Assembly (NCBI GenBank): GCA_036504095.1
Contig: DASXVS010000053.1
Location: 1 to 64,000, forward strand
Direction of reading: 5' to 3'
From: Armatimonadota bacterium
GTDB taxonomy: Bacteria > Armatimonadota > DTGP01 > JAKQQT01
Length of the DNA stretch: 64,000 nt
Under the pieces are notes generated by a model, which saw nothing but the letters and a program-made list of their open reading frames with translations, had not been told where the DNA came from and did no database searches. Numbering within the stretch: position 1 is the stretch's first letter; each line of letters opens with the position of its first letter. Both the position numbers and the translations under genes were made by a program. Below are positions 24,341 to 32,834 of the stretch, piece after piece.

Positions 24341-26521
24341 ATGAACACCCTTGCCCTCGCGTTACTGCTGGCTGCCCTTTTTACCATACCCTCCGCGGCT
24401 GGAGCGGAGGCCCCCGTGCGCACGGCCGGAGGCCAGTTGATCGCCGCGCCAGCCTCTACCGCGCAACAGTCCGAATGGCTGGCGAGTCTTAAGGCCTGGC
24501 GCACGTCCACTAACATCGACCGGTCGCTCTATACCGATCCCCATCGTGCGTGGACCCAGCGCAATTTCGTGCAGGCGCTCGTCATCGCCCAGGAGCGCAC
24601 CCTCTTCGACCCGAAGACCAACCGATACACGGTCGACCGCTACCTCTCCGACGTGACGAAGCGATACGGCGGGGTGGACAGCGTCATCATCTGGCACACC
24701 TATCCCAACATCGGGATCGACGACCGCAACCAGCACGACCACCTGCGCGATATGCCGGGCGGACTCCCGGGCCTGCGGAAGATGGTCGCGGATTTCCACA
24801 AGCGCGGCGTGCGGGTGTTCTTCCCGATCATGCCGTGGGACAGCGGCACGCGCGAGGAGTCCGTATCGCTGGCGGAGGCAACGGCCCGCGATATGGCCGG
24901 AATCGGCGCGGACGGCGTCTTCGGCGACACCCTCTCCGGAATCGACCGATCTTTCCTGGAGGCGGCCCGCACTTCCCTAGTCCTCGAGCCCGAGCTGAAC
25001 CTTGGGAACGACGAAATGCTGGGCTGGAACACGACGACCTGGGGGCAGTTCTGGGATGAACCGTTCGCGCCGGGTATCAGCGCCTACAAATGGTTGGAGC
25101 CCAGGCATATGGTCCACGTCACATCCCGGTGGGCGAAGGACCGGAACGGCGACCTCCAGTGCGCTTTCCTGAACGGCACGGGATACCAGAGTTGGGAGAA
25201 CATCTGGGGCCTCTGGAACGGCATCACGGGCAAGGACGCGGGCACGCTGCGCCGCGTTGCCGCCATCGAGCGAGAGTTCGCCTCTCTGCTGACGAGTGCG
25301 GACTGGGAGCCTTACGCCTCCACCGAGCGGGCAGGGGTCTTCGCGAGCCGCTTTCCCGGCGAGGGCCGGACATTGTGGACGCTTGTGAACCGGTCGGACG
25401 AGGACGTGGCCGGCCCGGTATTGAAGGTTCTTCACCGTGAGGACACGCGTTACTACGATCTGTGGCGCGGCGCGGAGATAAAGCCCGAAACCACGGATGG
25501 CGTGGATTCCCTGTCGTTCAGCATCCCCGCGCACGGATTCGGCGCGGCGCTGGCGGTGGGCTCCGGGTTCCGGGTTTCGGGTTCCGAGTCTCAGAACCCG
25601 AAATCCGGTTCGCTGCGACGCTTTCTGAAGGAGATGGCGGCGTTACCCGCACCTGACAATGGCGCGGACTGGAAGACTCTGCCGCAGCGCGTCACGCCAA
25701 TCCCGCCAACCAGGCCGGCCGCATCCGCACCTGACGGGATGGTACTCATACCGGGTGGACCGTTCGACTTCCGCGTCTCCGGCGTTGAGATCGAGGGATC
25801 CGACGAGTTCGGCATCGACGTTCAGTATCCCTGGGAGGATGCGCCGCGGAGGGACCATGTCCATCAGTTTCAGATGGCGCCGTTCTACATCGACCGCACG
25901 CCGGTCACCAACGCCCAGTTCAAGCGGTTTGTGGACGCGGCCCGCTACAAGCCCGGCGATGCCCACAACTTCCTGCGGCACTGGATAGATGGCTCGTACC
26001 CGGCGGGATGGGCGAACAAGCCGGTCACCTGGGTCTCCCTGGAAGATGCGCGCGCCTACGCCCGCTGGGCCGGCAAGCGCCTCCCGCACGAATGGGAGTG
26101 GCAGTACGCCGCGCAGGGAAGCGATGGGCGACGCTGTCCGTGGGGGCCGCAGCCGGATGCGAACGCGATTCCAAAGACCGACACTGGCCGGACCATGCGG
26201 CCGCCCACCGATGTTGACGCCTACCCGTCGGGAGCCAGCCCGTTCGGCGTACTGGACATGGTCGGAAACGTGTGGCAGTGGACCGACGAGTATACGGACG
26301 ATCACACGCGCTCGGCCATCCTTCGCGGCGGCAGCTACTACCAGCCGCAGGGCTCGAACTGGTATTTCCCGCAGGCCCATCGGTTGGATCAGCACGGGAA
26401 GTACCTGCTAATGTCCCCCGGCAAGGACCGCTCGGGTGCCATCGGATTTCGCTGCGTGGTGGATGCTCAAGCCCCACGCAAGGCGACAAGCCTCACTCCG
26501 GCGGCGGGGCCGGCTGGCTGA
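24341..26521 (+). CDS. Secreted glycosidase-like TIM-barrel fused to a SUMF1/FGE-like domain
   Basis: 726 residues; signal peptide MNTLALALLLAALFTIPSAA. Residues about 80-400 look like an alpha-galactosidase-type barrel (SVIIWHTYPNIGIDDRNQHD, RGVRVFFPIMPWDSGTREES, DGVFGDTLSGIDRSFLEAAR). Residues about 465-715 are a SUMF1 domain (DGMVLIPGGPFDFRV, FYIDRTPVTNAQFKRFVDAA, LPHEWEWQYAAQ, DMVGNVWQWTDEY, ILRGGSYYQPQG). The copper-binding Cys pair of true formylglycine enzymes is absent, so it is a binding or structural SUMF1. The linker (GSGFRVSGSESQNPKSGSLR) is encoded by a GGTTCCGGGTTTCGG-type repeat. Overlaps the converging gene by 29 bp. Confidence 0.75.
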   Translation: MNTLALALLLAALFTIPSAAGAEAPVRTAGGQLIAAPASTAQQSEWLASLKAWRTSTNIDRSLYTDPHRAWTQRNFVQALVIAQERTLFDPKTNRYTVDRYLSDVTKRYGGVDSVIIWHTYPNIGIDDRNQHDHLRDMPGGLPGLRKMVADFHKRGVRVFFPIMPWDSGTREESVSLAEATARDMAGIGADGVFGDTLSGIDRSFLEAARTSLVLEPELNLGNDEMLGWNTTTWGQFWDEPFAPGISAYKWLEPRHMVHVTSRWAKDRNGDLQCAFLNGTGYQSWENIWGLWNGITGKDAGTLRRVAAIEREFASLLTSADWEPYASTERAGVFASRFPGEGRTLWTLVNRSDEDVAGPVLKVLHREDTRYYDLWRGAEIKPETTDGVDSLSFSIPAHGFGAALAVGSGFRVSGSESQNPKSGSLRRFLKEMAALPAPDNGADWKTLPQRVTPIPPTRPAASAPDGMVLIPGGPFDFRVSGVEIEGSDEFGIDVQYPWEDAPRRDHVHQFQMAPFYIDRTPVTNAQFKRFVDAARYKPGDAHNFLRHWIDGSYPAGWANKPVTWVSLEDARAYARWAGKRLPHEWEWQYAAQGSDGRRCPWGPQPDANAIPKTDTGRTMRPPTDVDAYPSGASPFGVLDMVGNVWQWTDEYTDDHTRSAILRGGSYYQPQGSNWYFPQAHRLDQHGKYLLMSPGKDRSGAIGFRCVVDAQAPRKATSLTPAAGPAG

Positions 26522-27827
26522 GGGTTGGGTCCTGGAGGAAATCGGTGCGGTATTTCATCTGCGCGATGATGTCGCGCTCGTAGAGGGCAGCCGCGGCCAG
26601 GGTCTTGAGTTTGTGCTTCGTCATCACCTGCGCCACAACGTCCGGAAACGGCAGGATGTTGCCGCGATTCACCTTGCGGTCGAACAGGGTGGCCATGCCC
26701 GCTTCCGATTTCACCACATCGGAGACCACGCCGGTTATCTCCGCACCGTTGACGGTAACGGTCACCGGTAAGTCCGCGGGCCAGTAGATCCGCTTGGCGA
26801 TGGCGATCTGCGAGCTTCGGAATGCCCTGCTGTGACGGCCGTTGCGCTGGAACACCGCCGTGAGGCGCTTGTCCTCAATGATCTTCATCACGGCGGTGGC
26901 GCCGCTGATCTCGCCGCCGGTTGACGGGTCCAACACTACGATTTCCCCGTCGTCGTTCACGTCGATGCCGAACCGGTGAAACTCGATGAGGAAATCAACG
27001 ATGAAGTACTTCTTTTCATAGGCCAGAACCTGGGCGAGCGACCCCTTGCCGTCCGACGCCGTGATGAACTGAATGAATCCGATCGACACGTAGCCCGTAT
27101 CATACGTGTTGACGGTCTCGAATCCGCCCTCCAGTTTGGAGACCGCCCTTGCGATTCGCGATTCGGAGGGCGTCATCCCCGTGGAGAACAGCGGCGTGAG
27201 CTCCGCATCGGTCATATCCGACAATGCAGACCCGTACGCCACGGTGCCCTGGGGGAAACGATAATAGGCGAAACGCTCCCGGAAGGTGACATGGTCCTTG
27301 TACTCGAAGGTCTCGTCGTCGGCGAAGACCACCTTGTATTTGAGAGGGCTGCAAGGCTCGGAAAAGACCGGGGCGTTTCCCGCGGCCACGACCAGTCCCA
27401 AAGGCATTGGGCCGGGAGCAGCGGGCGGATACTGTGCCGCGCTGCCGGAACGGTTTTCCCGCGCGGCATTGGCGGCATCGGCGGTCTGAGACGCGACCCA
27501 GCGGTCGTGCACAAGTTTGGCCTTGACCCAGTCTTCCCAGTCGGCATTTGTTGAAGTCGCAGCGGCGTCCTGCGTGGGCGGGGTCTTGCCGGCGCCGTTG
27601 AGAGCCTTCTGATAGGCCAGAAACCACGCGGACCCATCGGGCGTAAGCCGCACCTGCCACGGGCTGGCCGGGTCAACGGGCGTCCCGTGTTCGTAACGTC
27701 CGGGGACATTCCAGAAGGCGACGATTTTGGATCGCTCGTCCTCCTTGAACAACGGCGCGGGCCGCGCCCCCACGCAAAGGACAGCGGCACAGAGAGCAAC
27801 AAAGGTTCCGCGGATACAGGATCGCAT
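26493..27827 (-). CDS. Secreted protein with lysozyme-like segment
   Basis: 444 residues, signal peptide MRSCIRGTFVALCAAVLCVG. The centre (ESRIARAVSKLEGGFETVNT, YDTGYVSIGFIQFITASDG, KGSLAQVLAYEKKYF) has the E...(S/G)FIQF pattern of lysozyme-like/chitosanase-like peptidoglycan enzymes, with the Glu of LEGGF as candidate catalyst. The flanks are not recognised. Envelope remodelling or a carbohydrate-acting role is inferred only from that segment. Confidence 0.6.
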   Translation of the reverse strand: MRSCIRGTFVALCAAVLCVGARPAPLFKEDERSKIVAFWNVPGRYEHGTPVDPASPWQVRLTPDGSAWFLAYQKALNGAGKTPPTQDAAATSTNADWEDWVKAKLVHDRWVASQTADAANAARENRSGSAAQYPPAAPGPMPLGLVVAAGNAPVFSEPCSPLKYKVVFADDETFEYKDHVTFRERFAYYRFPQGTVAYGSALSDMTDAELTPLFSTGMTPSESRIARAVSKLEGGFETVNTYDTGYVSIGFIQFITASDGKGSLAQVLAYEKKYFIVDFLIEFHRFGIDVNDDGEIVVLDPSTGGEISGATAVMKIIEDKRLTAVFQRNGRHSRAFRSSQIAIAKRIYWPADLPVTVTVNGAEITGVVSDVVKSEAGMATLFDRKVNRGNILPFPDVVAQVMTKHKLKTLAAAALYERDIIAQMKYRTDFLQDPTLSQPAPPPE

Positions 27828-27854
27828 AAGGACATTCTAGCGCGGGGCTGAATA

Positions 27855-29969
27855 TCAGGGGTTGCGGGCCGGCTTCGTACCTTCGCGGCCCGCGCGGTTT
27901 GCCTCCTCGGCTTCGGCGGGCGGGCGCAACATCTTGATGAACAGGCCTCCCACAACGGATCGCGCTTGAAAACCCGTCTGCCGCGCGGTCGTTGTGTCGA
28001 ACCAGTCGCAGAGCGGTACGCGGGATGGCGTCTCATTCGCGTAACGATAGAGCGGGGCGACCAGCGCCTCGAAGTCCGATTTGTCCTTCGCCAAAGCCGC
28101 GCACCACAAATTCCAGTCGATGAGGCTGGTTGGCGTGCGATTATCGACCGGCAGTCCGTACGCGCCCTGTGTTTTCAGGTACCACGCCGCCTCGGAATCG
28201 CCGACCGCCACCGGGAAAAGATTGGTGCCTAGAACGCGGTCCCAGATGAGATTGTGTTTCATGCTCCAGGTCCCGGGCTTGTCATAGGCCAGGCGTGTGT
28301 GCCCCGTATCGGAGGCCTTTTGCCGCCACTGGGCGGCGTACTCACGCGCGATGGCGGAGTATTTCCTGGCCTCATCGGGCTTGCCGGTCATCGCGCACAG
28401 CCGCGCGTACGCGCCGATGCCGATAATCCCCTTGAGAGCCAGGTCAGTGTTATGCGCCAGCGGGCCGAACATGTCTGCCGTACACAATTGATTGCCGGGG
28501 TCAAGGGCGTTGGCCACGAGGTAATCCGCCCATTTCGACAGCAAGTCCCAGTTTCGGGTCGCGAATTCCGGGGATGGCCGGGCCTTGCAGAGTGCGGCCG
28601 TGAGGATGAGCATATTGCCGGTCTCCTCAACGGGCATCTGGAACTCGAGCTTCAGTTCGCCGTTCACGAGGCCGTAGACCTGCCCGTTTGCCTTCGGATA
28701 TGTGCCCAGGTCATGCGGCGCGAACGGGAACGGCCACTTTCCGCCGCGGGCGTACGCGAAGATGGGAGATAACTGCGCTTCCAGGAGCGCCGGGCTGTAT
28801 CGCAGGAAGAACGGGGCGGACGGATACATGACGTCCACGGTGGCGATGCAGCCGTTGCTGAAATTCTCCTTCGCGAAACAAAGAGGCTGGCCGTCCGGCC
28901 CTGCCACGACCTTGTTTCCCGCGATGGTCTGGCGGTATGCCAAAGCACAGAGCTGCGCGTACCGGGCTCCGCCCGCCCGGGCCGCCTCCGCGTTCAGCGC
29001 CGCATCGAAGGCGTCACATCGCTTGATAAGCGTTTCGTAATCCGATTCAGCCGCGGCGACCATCCGCTCAGGCGTCATCGAGGCGTCCCGGCGCCACCAA
29101 CCGCGCAATTTCGCGCCGAAATACTCGATGCCGTAGACGTCATCGTAAGCGACCGTCACGTGCCGGCGGACCGGTTTGCCCGTGACAGACCCGAGATCGA
29201 ACAACGCCGTCATCACCGGCCACCTGTCCTTCGCGGGCCGGGGTTTCGCCGTGTCGTCCGGAGCCGGCAAGGCGCCATCAGCACTGAACCGGGCGCGCGC
29301 GTCGTCGGCGGAGACGATGGACGTAGAGGCATTCTGGCCCTTGCGAACGGACAGCATCAGACGACCCCAGTCGATGCGCAGGTTGTCGCCGGACTTGGCC
29401 AGGATGTTCTGGTCCACGCTTCCAACCTGCATGACATCCAGCCCGGGAATTGTGAGGCGGGACCACGTCACACTCTGCGTCGTCTGGTCCACCACCCATT
29501 CGGCGGAGATATCGAAGTAGAGCTGGACCGCGTGCCGTTTGCCATCCGCCGACCGGGCGGTAAAAGTCACGTAGGACGCCGGCCGGGTGAGCACATCGAG
29601 GTCGTTCGGCAGTAGTGGCGAGGTAAACGTGACGGTCAGCTCCACGCCCCGACACGAGAACACGTAGCGGCTCTGAGTGGCCGTTACGGTAACCGATGTC
29701 TGCGTTGCGGCAGCAGGCTGAGCATTGGCCCCACCCATGAATCGCATCGGGACGCCGTCAACGCGGACGATCCCCGCCATTGCGTGGTTGGCGCCCGTCC
29801 AGTGCCTGGTCCAGTCGTCGTAGAGGTGATCGGCCATCGACCAACAACTGAAATACGGATCGTGAGTCACGAGTGGTACGGCAGGTGGGCGAAATGCGCC
29901 GCGCGCCGGGCCCGTCCCGAGGCAGGTCAGCATCATGGCGATGGCCCTCATTCTGGATTGATTGAACAT
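27855..29969 (-). CDS. Glutaminase-family (DUF4965/DUF5127/DUF1793) secreted protein
   Basis: 704 residues. Start ATG at 29969 with GGAGGAG; signal segment MRAIAMMLTCLGTGPARG. FRPPAVPLVTHDPYFSCWS, LYDDWTRHWTGANHAMAGIV, YDDVYGIEYFGAKLRGWWRR, ALAYRQTIAGNKVVAGPDGQ, LCFAKENFSNGCIATVDVMY, PHDLGTYPKANGQVYG and MPVEETGNMLILTAALCK are signature stretches of GtaA-like proteins (six-hairpin toroid). The E in MPVEETGNM is the probable acid residue. Many bacterial members probably act on glycans rather than glutamine. Secreted. Confidence 0.85.
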   Translation of the reverse strand: MFNQSRMRAIAMMLTCLGTGPARGAFRPPAVPLVTHDPYFSCWSMADHLYDDWTRHWTGANHAMAGIVRVDGVPMRFMGGANAQPAAATQTSVTVTATQSRYVFSCRGVELTVTFTSPLLPNDLDVLTRPASYVTFTARSADGKRHAVQLYFDISAEWVVDQTTQSVTWSRLTIPGLDVMQVGSVDQNILAKSGDNLRIDWGRLMLSVRKGQNASTSIVSADDARARFSADGALPAPDDTAKPRPAKDRWPVMTALFDLGSVTGKPVRRHVTVAYDDVYGIEYFGAKLRGWWRRDASMTPERMVAAAESDYETLIKRCDAFDAALNAEAARAGGARYAQLCALAYRQTIAGNKVVAGPDGQPLCFAKENFSNGCIATVDVMYPSAPFFLRYSPALLEAQLSPIFAYARGGKWPFPFAPHDLGTYPKANGQVYGLVNGELKLEFQMPVEETGNMLILTAALCKARPSPEFATRNWDLLSKWADYLVANALDPGNQLCTADMFGPLAHNTDLALKGIIGIGAYARLCAMTGKPDEARKYSAIAREYAAQWRQKASDTGHTRLAYDKPGTWSMKHNLIWDRVLGTNLFPVAVGDSEAAWYLKTQGAYGLPVDNRTPTSLIDWNLWCAALAKDKSDFEALVAPLYRYANETPSRVPLCDWFDTTTARQTGFQARSVVGGLFIKMLRPPAEAEEANRAGREGTKPARNP

Positions 29970-29991
29970 GGCTCCTCCGGTTTCGGTTGCC

Positions 29992-31011
29992 TCATACGCG
30001 CGCCGGCGCTCCCGGCTGGCCCTGCACGGCGTCGAGGAACGCCAGCATATTCTCCAGGGGCACATCGCCTTCCACCGAGTGGGCCGGCGAGAAGATGAAC
30101 CCGCCGGAGAGGCCGTGTTCCAGCAGGCGTCGGCTCTCCTCGCGCACGTCGTGCACGCTCCCGTAGGGCAGCGTTCGCTGGGTGGACAGTCCGCCGTGGA
30201 ACACCAGCCTCCCGCGGTACTGATCCAGCAGCGCGTGAACGTCCATCACCTCCGGTTGGAATGGGTTGAAGCAGTTCAACCCGGCGGCGATGAGGTCATC
30301 GAACAACTCGTCCACGTCGCCGCAGCTATGAATCATCACGTACTTGCCTGCCTCGCGGACGCGGGCGTACATTCGCTGAATCTCCGGATAAAGGAACGTT
30401 CGCCAGATCTTCGGCGACATCTGGAGTCCGCGCTGGCTGCCCCAGTCGTCGCCGAAATACACGGCATCGATGTCGTACTTCAACGCCTCCTCGACTTGCG
30501 CGAGGTTGTAGTCCGCGATCCGGCGCAGCAACTCGCGGACGAACTCCGGGTGGTCGTAGAAATCCATCATCAGCGTCTCCATGCCGCGCATCGTCCAGGC
30601 GCGTTCGTACAGGGAGAAGCCGATGCGGAATACCCGGAAACGGTCGCCGTAGCGAGCGATCTTGGCGGGGATATCCTCGAAGAACCGTGCATCCAGCGGA
30701 TCGGGGAAGCTGTACCCATTCAGCGTTGGTTCCGGGAGGACGCAGCCTTCTACGATGCCGATGTCTTTGTCCACGCTGCGGTCCCATACAACGCCGAAGA
30801 CGTCTCGTACGCGGTCGCCGCCCAGGTCCTCGAAAAACCCGATGTCGCTGCCGAGGCCGAGGATGTGATTCTGGAGGGCATCCTCCAGGTCAGCGCCGGC
30901 GAAGTGGTCCCGCAGTTTCTGCTCCGCTTCCACTGTGAAGGAGCATGACCACGGCACATAGGGGGGCTTCCCGCCATCCAGCACGCATCGGATCACATCG
31001 CGCTTGTTCAT
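29992..31011 (-). CDS. Uroporphyrinogen decarboxylase-like (MtaA/CmuA family) protein
   Basis: 339 residues. MNKRDVIRCVLDGGKPPYVP at the start; FFEDIPAKIARYGDRFRVFR, YFGDDWGSQRGLQMSPKIWR, YVMIHSCGDVDELFDDLIAA GL and GGLSTQRTLPYG are UroD-family motifs. The HSCG segment is the metal/methyl-transfer type site rather than the heme-pathway type, so a corrinoid methyltransferase-like or sugar-related role is more likely than heme synthesis. The ATG shares a base with the stop of the upstream sugar-binding protein (TGATG), so the two are translationally coupled. Confidence 0.85.
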   Translation of the reverse strand: MNKRDVIRCVLDGGKPPYVPWSCSFTVEAEQKLRDHFAGADLEDALQNHILGLGSDIGFFEDLGGDRVRDVFGVVWDRSVDKDIGIVEGCVLPEPTLNGYSFPDPLDARFFEDIPAKIARYGDRFRVFRIGFSLYERAWTMRGMETLMMDFYDHPEFVRELLRRIADYNLAQVEEALKYDIDAVYFGDDWGSQRGLQMSPKIWRTFLYPEIQRMYARVREAGKYVMIHSCGDVDELFDDLIAAGLNCFNPFQPEVMDVHALLDQYRGRLVFHGGLSTQRTLPYGSVHDVREESRRLLEHGLSGGFIFSPAHSVEGDVPLENMLAFLDAVQGQPGAPARV

Positions 31012-31994
31012 CAGTATTTCCGTGTGGGCAGGACCGATGCGGCCTCCGACGCCTCGTAGGTTCGCTCCTTGAGAGAGATCTTCTTCGCGAGCGGCTTTCC
31101 GGCGAGATGGGCCTCGATGGCGTCGAAGATCGCCGGTCCCAGCAGAGGGTTGCACTCGACGGTGCAGTTCAGCTTGCCGGCGGCCATCGCCACAAACGCA
31201 TCATGGACCGCGTCGATCGATACAATCTTGATGTCCACGCCAGGCTTCAGCCCGGCCTGTTCGATCGCCTGAACCGCTCCCAGCGCCATGTCATCGTTGT
31301 GCGCGTAGAGGGCATCGATATGTTTGCCGACCGGGCTCTTCAGGAACGCTTCCATGGCCTCTTTGCCCTTGGCGCGCGTGAAGTCACCGCTCTGGGAGAT
31401 CACGATCTTCATGCCCGGGTATTTCGTCAGGATTTCGTGGAAACCCTTTTCACGGTCGTTCGCCGGCGAGGAGCCGACCGTGCCCTTCAATTCCACGATG
31501 TTGCCCTTGCCGTTGAGCGCCTTTGCCATCCAGCGCCCGGCCATGCGGCCCTCTTCCACGACATCCGGGGAGACCAGCGTTACGTAGAGACCCGGGTCCT
31601 GAACGTTGACGGCACGGTCCGCCAGGAACACGGGGATGCCCGCAGTCCGGGCCTCTTTGAGCACAGGTTCCCAGCCCGTTTCAACAACGGGCGCCAGGAT
31701 GATCGCGTCTACTTTCTGCGCGATGAACGTGCGGACCGCCTTGATCTGGTTCTCCTGCTTCTGCTGGGCGTCGGAGAACTGCAGACTGACACCACGCTTC
31801 TTTGCTTCGTCCTGTATGCTCTGAGTCTCCGCGGTACGCCACCCACTCTCCGCGCCGATCTGGGCGAAGCCTACAGTCGTCATTTTGCCTTTGGAAACGG
31901 CCGTGCCCGGATTCGATTTGCCCCCGCACCCCGCGGCCACGCACGCTGCCACCGCAATTGCGGCGAACACGCCGCATCGTTCGCGCTTTGTCAT
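31011..31994 (-). CDS. Sugar ABC transporter substrate-binding lipoprotein
   Basis: 327 residues; lipobox VAAGC after MTKRERCGVFAAIAVAAC. Periplasmic-binding-protein type 1 fold: VGFAQIGAESGWRTAETQSI, FIAQKVDAIILAPVVETGWE, PVFLADRAVNVQDPGLYVTL, DALYAHNDDMALGAVQAIEQ and VSIDAVHDAFVAMAAGKLNC. Closest in style to galactofuranose/ribose-binding YtfQ proteins. No permease or ATPase is attached; the only neighbour is the coupled UroD-like gene. AGGAGG before the ATG. Confidence 0.9.
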   Translation of the reverse strand: MTKRERCGVFAAIAVAACVAAGCGGKSNPGTAVSKGKMTTVGFAQIGAESGWRTAETQSIQDEAKKRGVSLQFSDAQQKQENQIKAVRTFIAQKVDAIILAPVVETGWEPVLKEARTAGIPVFLADRAVNVQDPGLYVTLVSPDVVEEGRMAGRWMAKALNGKGNIVELKGTVGSSPANDREKGFHEILTKYPGMKIVISQSGDFTRAKGKEAMEAFLKSPVGKHIDALYAHNDDMALGAVQAIEQAGLKPGVDIKIVSIDAVHDAFVAMAAGKLNCTVECNPLLGPAIFDAIEAHLAGKPLAKKISLKERTYEASEAASVLPTRKY

Positions 31995-32062
31995 CTGTGA
32001 TGTCCTCCTGGTTGGTTGCCCCTACGTCTGAATCGCCTCGCTGTCCCGTTCCTGTCCCGAAC

Positions 32063-32821
32063 TCAGCCGCCATCCCTGCCCATCCCCAGCAGAATCCCAT
32101 GGATGATGCTCCACGGATGCGGCGGATCCCCGGGAACGAAACTCGAAACGGGCACAAGGTCCGTGACGCCGTTCGCTTCCGCGTAGCCTCCCCGGTAAAG
32201 GCCGCCGGTGATCGCGCTCGTCCCGACGGCGATCACCAGGCGGGGCTCCGCCATCGCGTCGTAGCATCGAAGGAGCGGCTCCCGCATGGCGCGCCCGACG
32301 GGACCGGTGACGAGCAACGTGTCCGCGAAGCGCGGCGACGCCACGAACTGCACGCCAAGGCGCGCCACATCGAACACGGCATTCGTGGTCGCGATCACCT
32401 CCAGGTCCGCCGCGCTGTCGCCGGTGGACACCTCGCGGACTGCCAGCGAACGGCGGAACGGCTTGCCGCCGGACGGCGCCGCGGGCCGAGGCGTTATTGC
32501 CCGGTTGCTGAGCACCAGATCCTCCCGCCTCCGTGTCGCTGTTCGGGTCGAACGGTCCGTGGCGATCGTTCCCGTGGGGCAGGTCTCAACACACAGGTTG
32601 CACCCGACGCATAGCCCCCTGTCGAGTGACACATCCGTCCGCGCCCCGTCCTGGGCCAGCGCAATCGCCTGCGTCGGGCAGACTCCGGCACACTCTGCGC
32701 AGCCGGTGCACGGCGCCGCCGTGACGGCGGGCATGCCTGTGGCTTCCTCTGGAAGATCCGGGCACAGTCCCCGGTGCGTGATCACTCCGGTCCTCAGGAT
32801 AGCAAGTAAAGGGCTTGACAT
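32063..32821 (-). CDS. Ehr-type complex: 2x[4Fe-4S] ferredoxin fused to NuoB/HycG-like small subunit without cluster ligands
   Basis: 252 residues. N-terminal half: two [4Fe-4S] motifs, Cys 38/41/44/48 (CTGCAECAGVCP) and 71/74/77/81 (CVGCNLCVETCP), as in NuoI/HycF/HyfA. C-terminal half aligns with NuoB/HycG (TTNAVFDVARLGVQFVASPR, FADTLLVTGPVGRAM, RLVIAVGTSAITGGLY, VPVSSFVPGDPPHP). The Cys that hold the proximal cluster are replaced: GDSAADLE for DCNGCDIE, GTSA for GACG, GDPP for GCPP. Last gene of the six-gene operon, 13 bp after the large subunit. Probable electron entry arm of a membrane complex. Fusion and ligand loss are seen directly; function is inferred. Confidence 0.85.
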   Translation of the reverse strand: MSSPLLAILRTGVITHRGLCPDLPEEATGMPAVTAAPCTGCAECAGVCPTQAIALAQDGARTDVSLDRGLCVGCNLCVETCPTGTIATDRSTRTATRRREDLVLSNRAITPRPAAPSGGKPFRRSLAVREVSTGDSAADLEVIATTNAVFDVARLGVQFVASPRFADTLLVTGPVGRAMREPLLRCYDAMAEPRLVIAVGTSAITGGLYRGGYAEANGVTDLVPVSSFVPGDPPHPWSIIHGILLGMGRDGG

Positions 32822-32834
32822 GGCCGGGCTCTCC

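Noticed and set aside
25720-26490. Active formylglycine-generating enzyme
   Set aside because: The SUMF1 fold is clear but the active-site Cys residues are absent.
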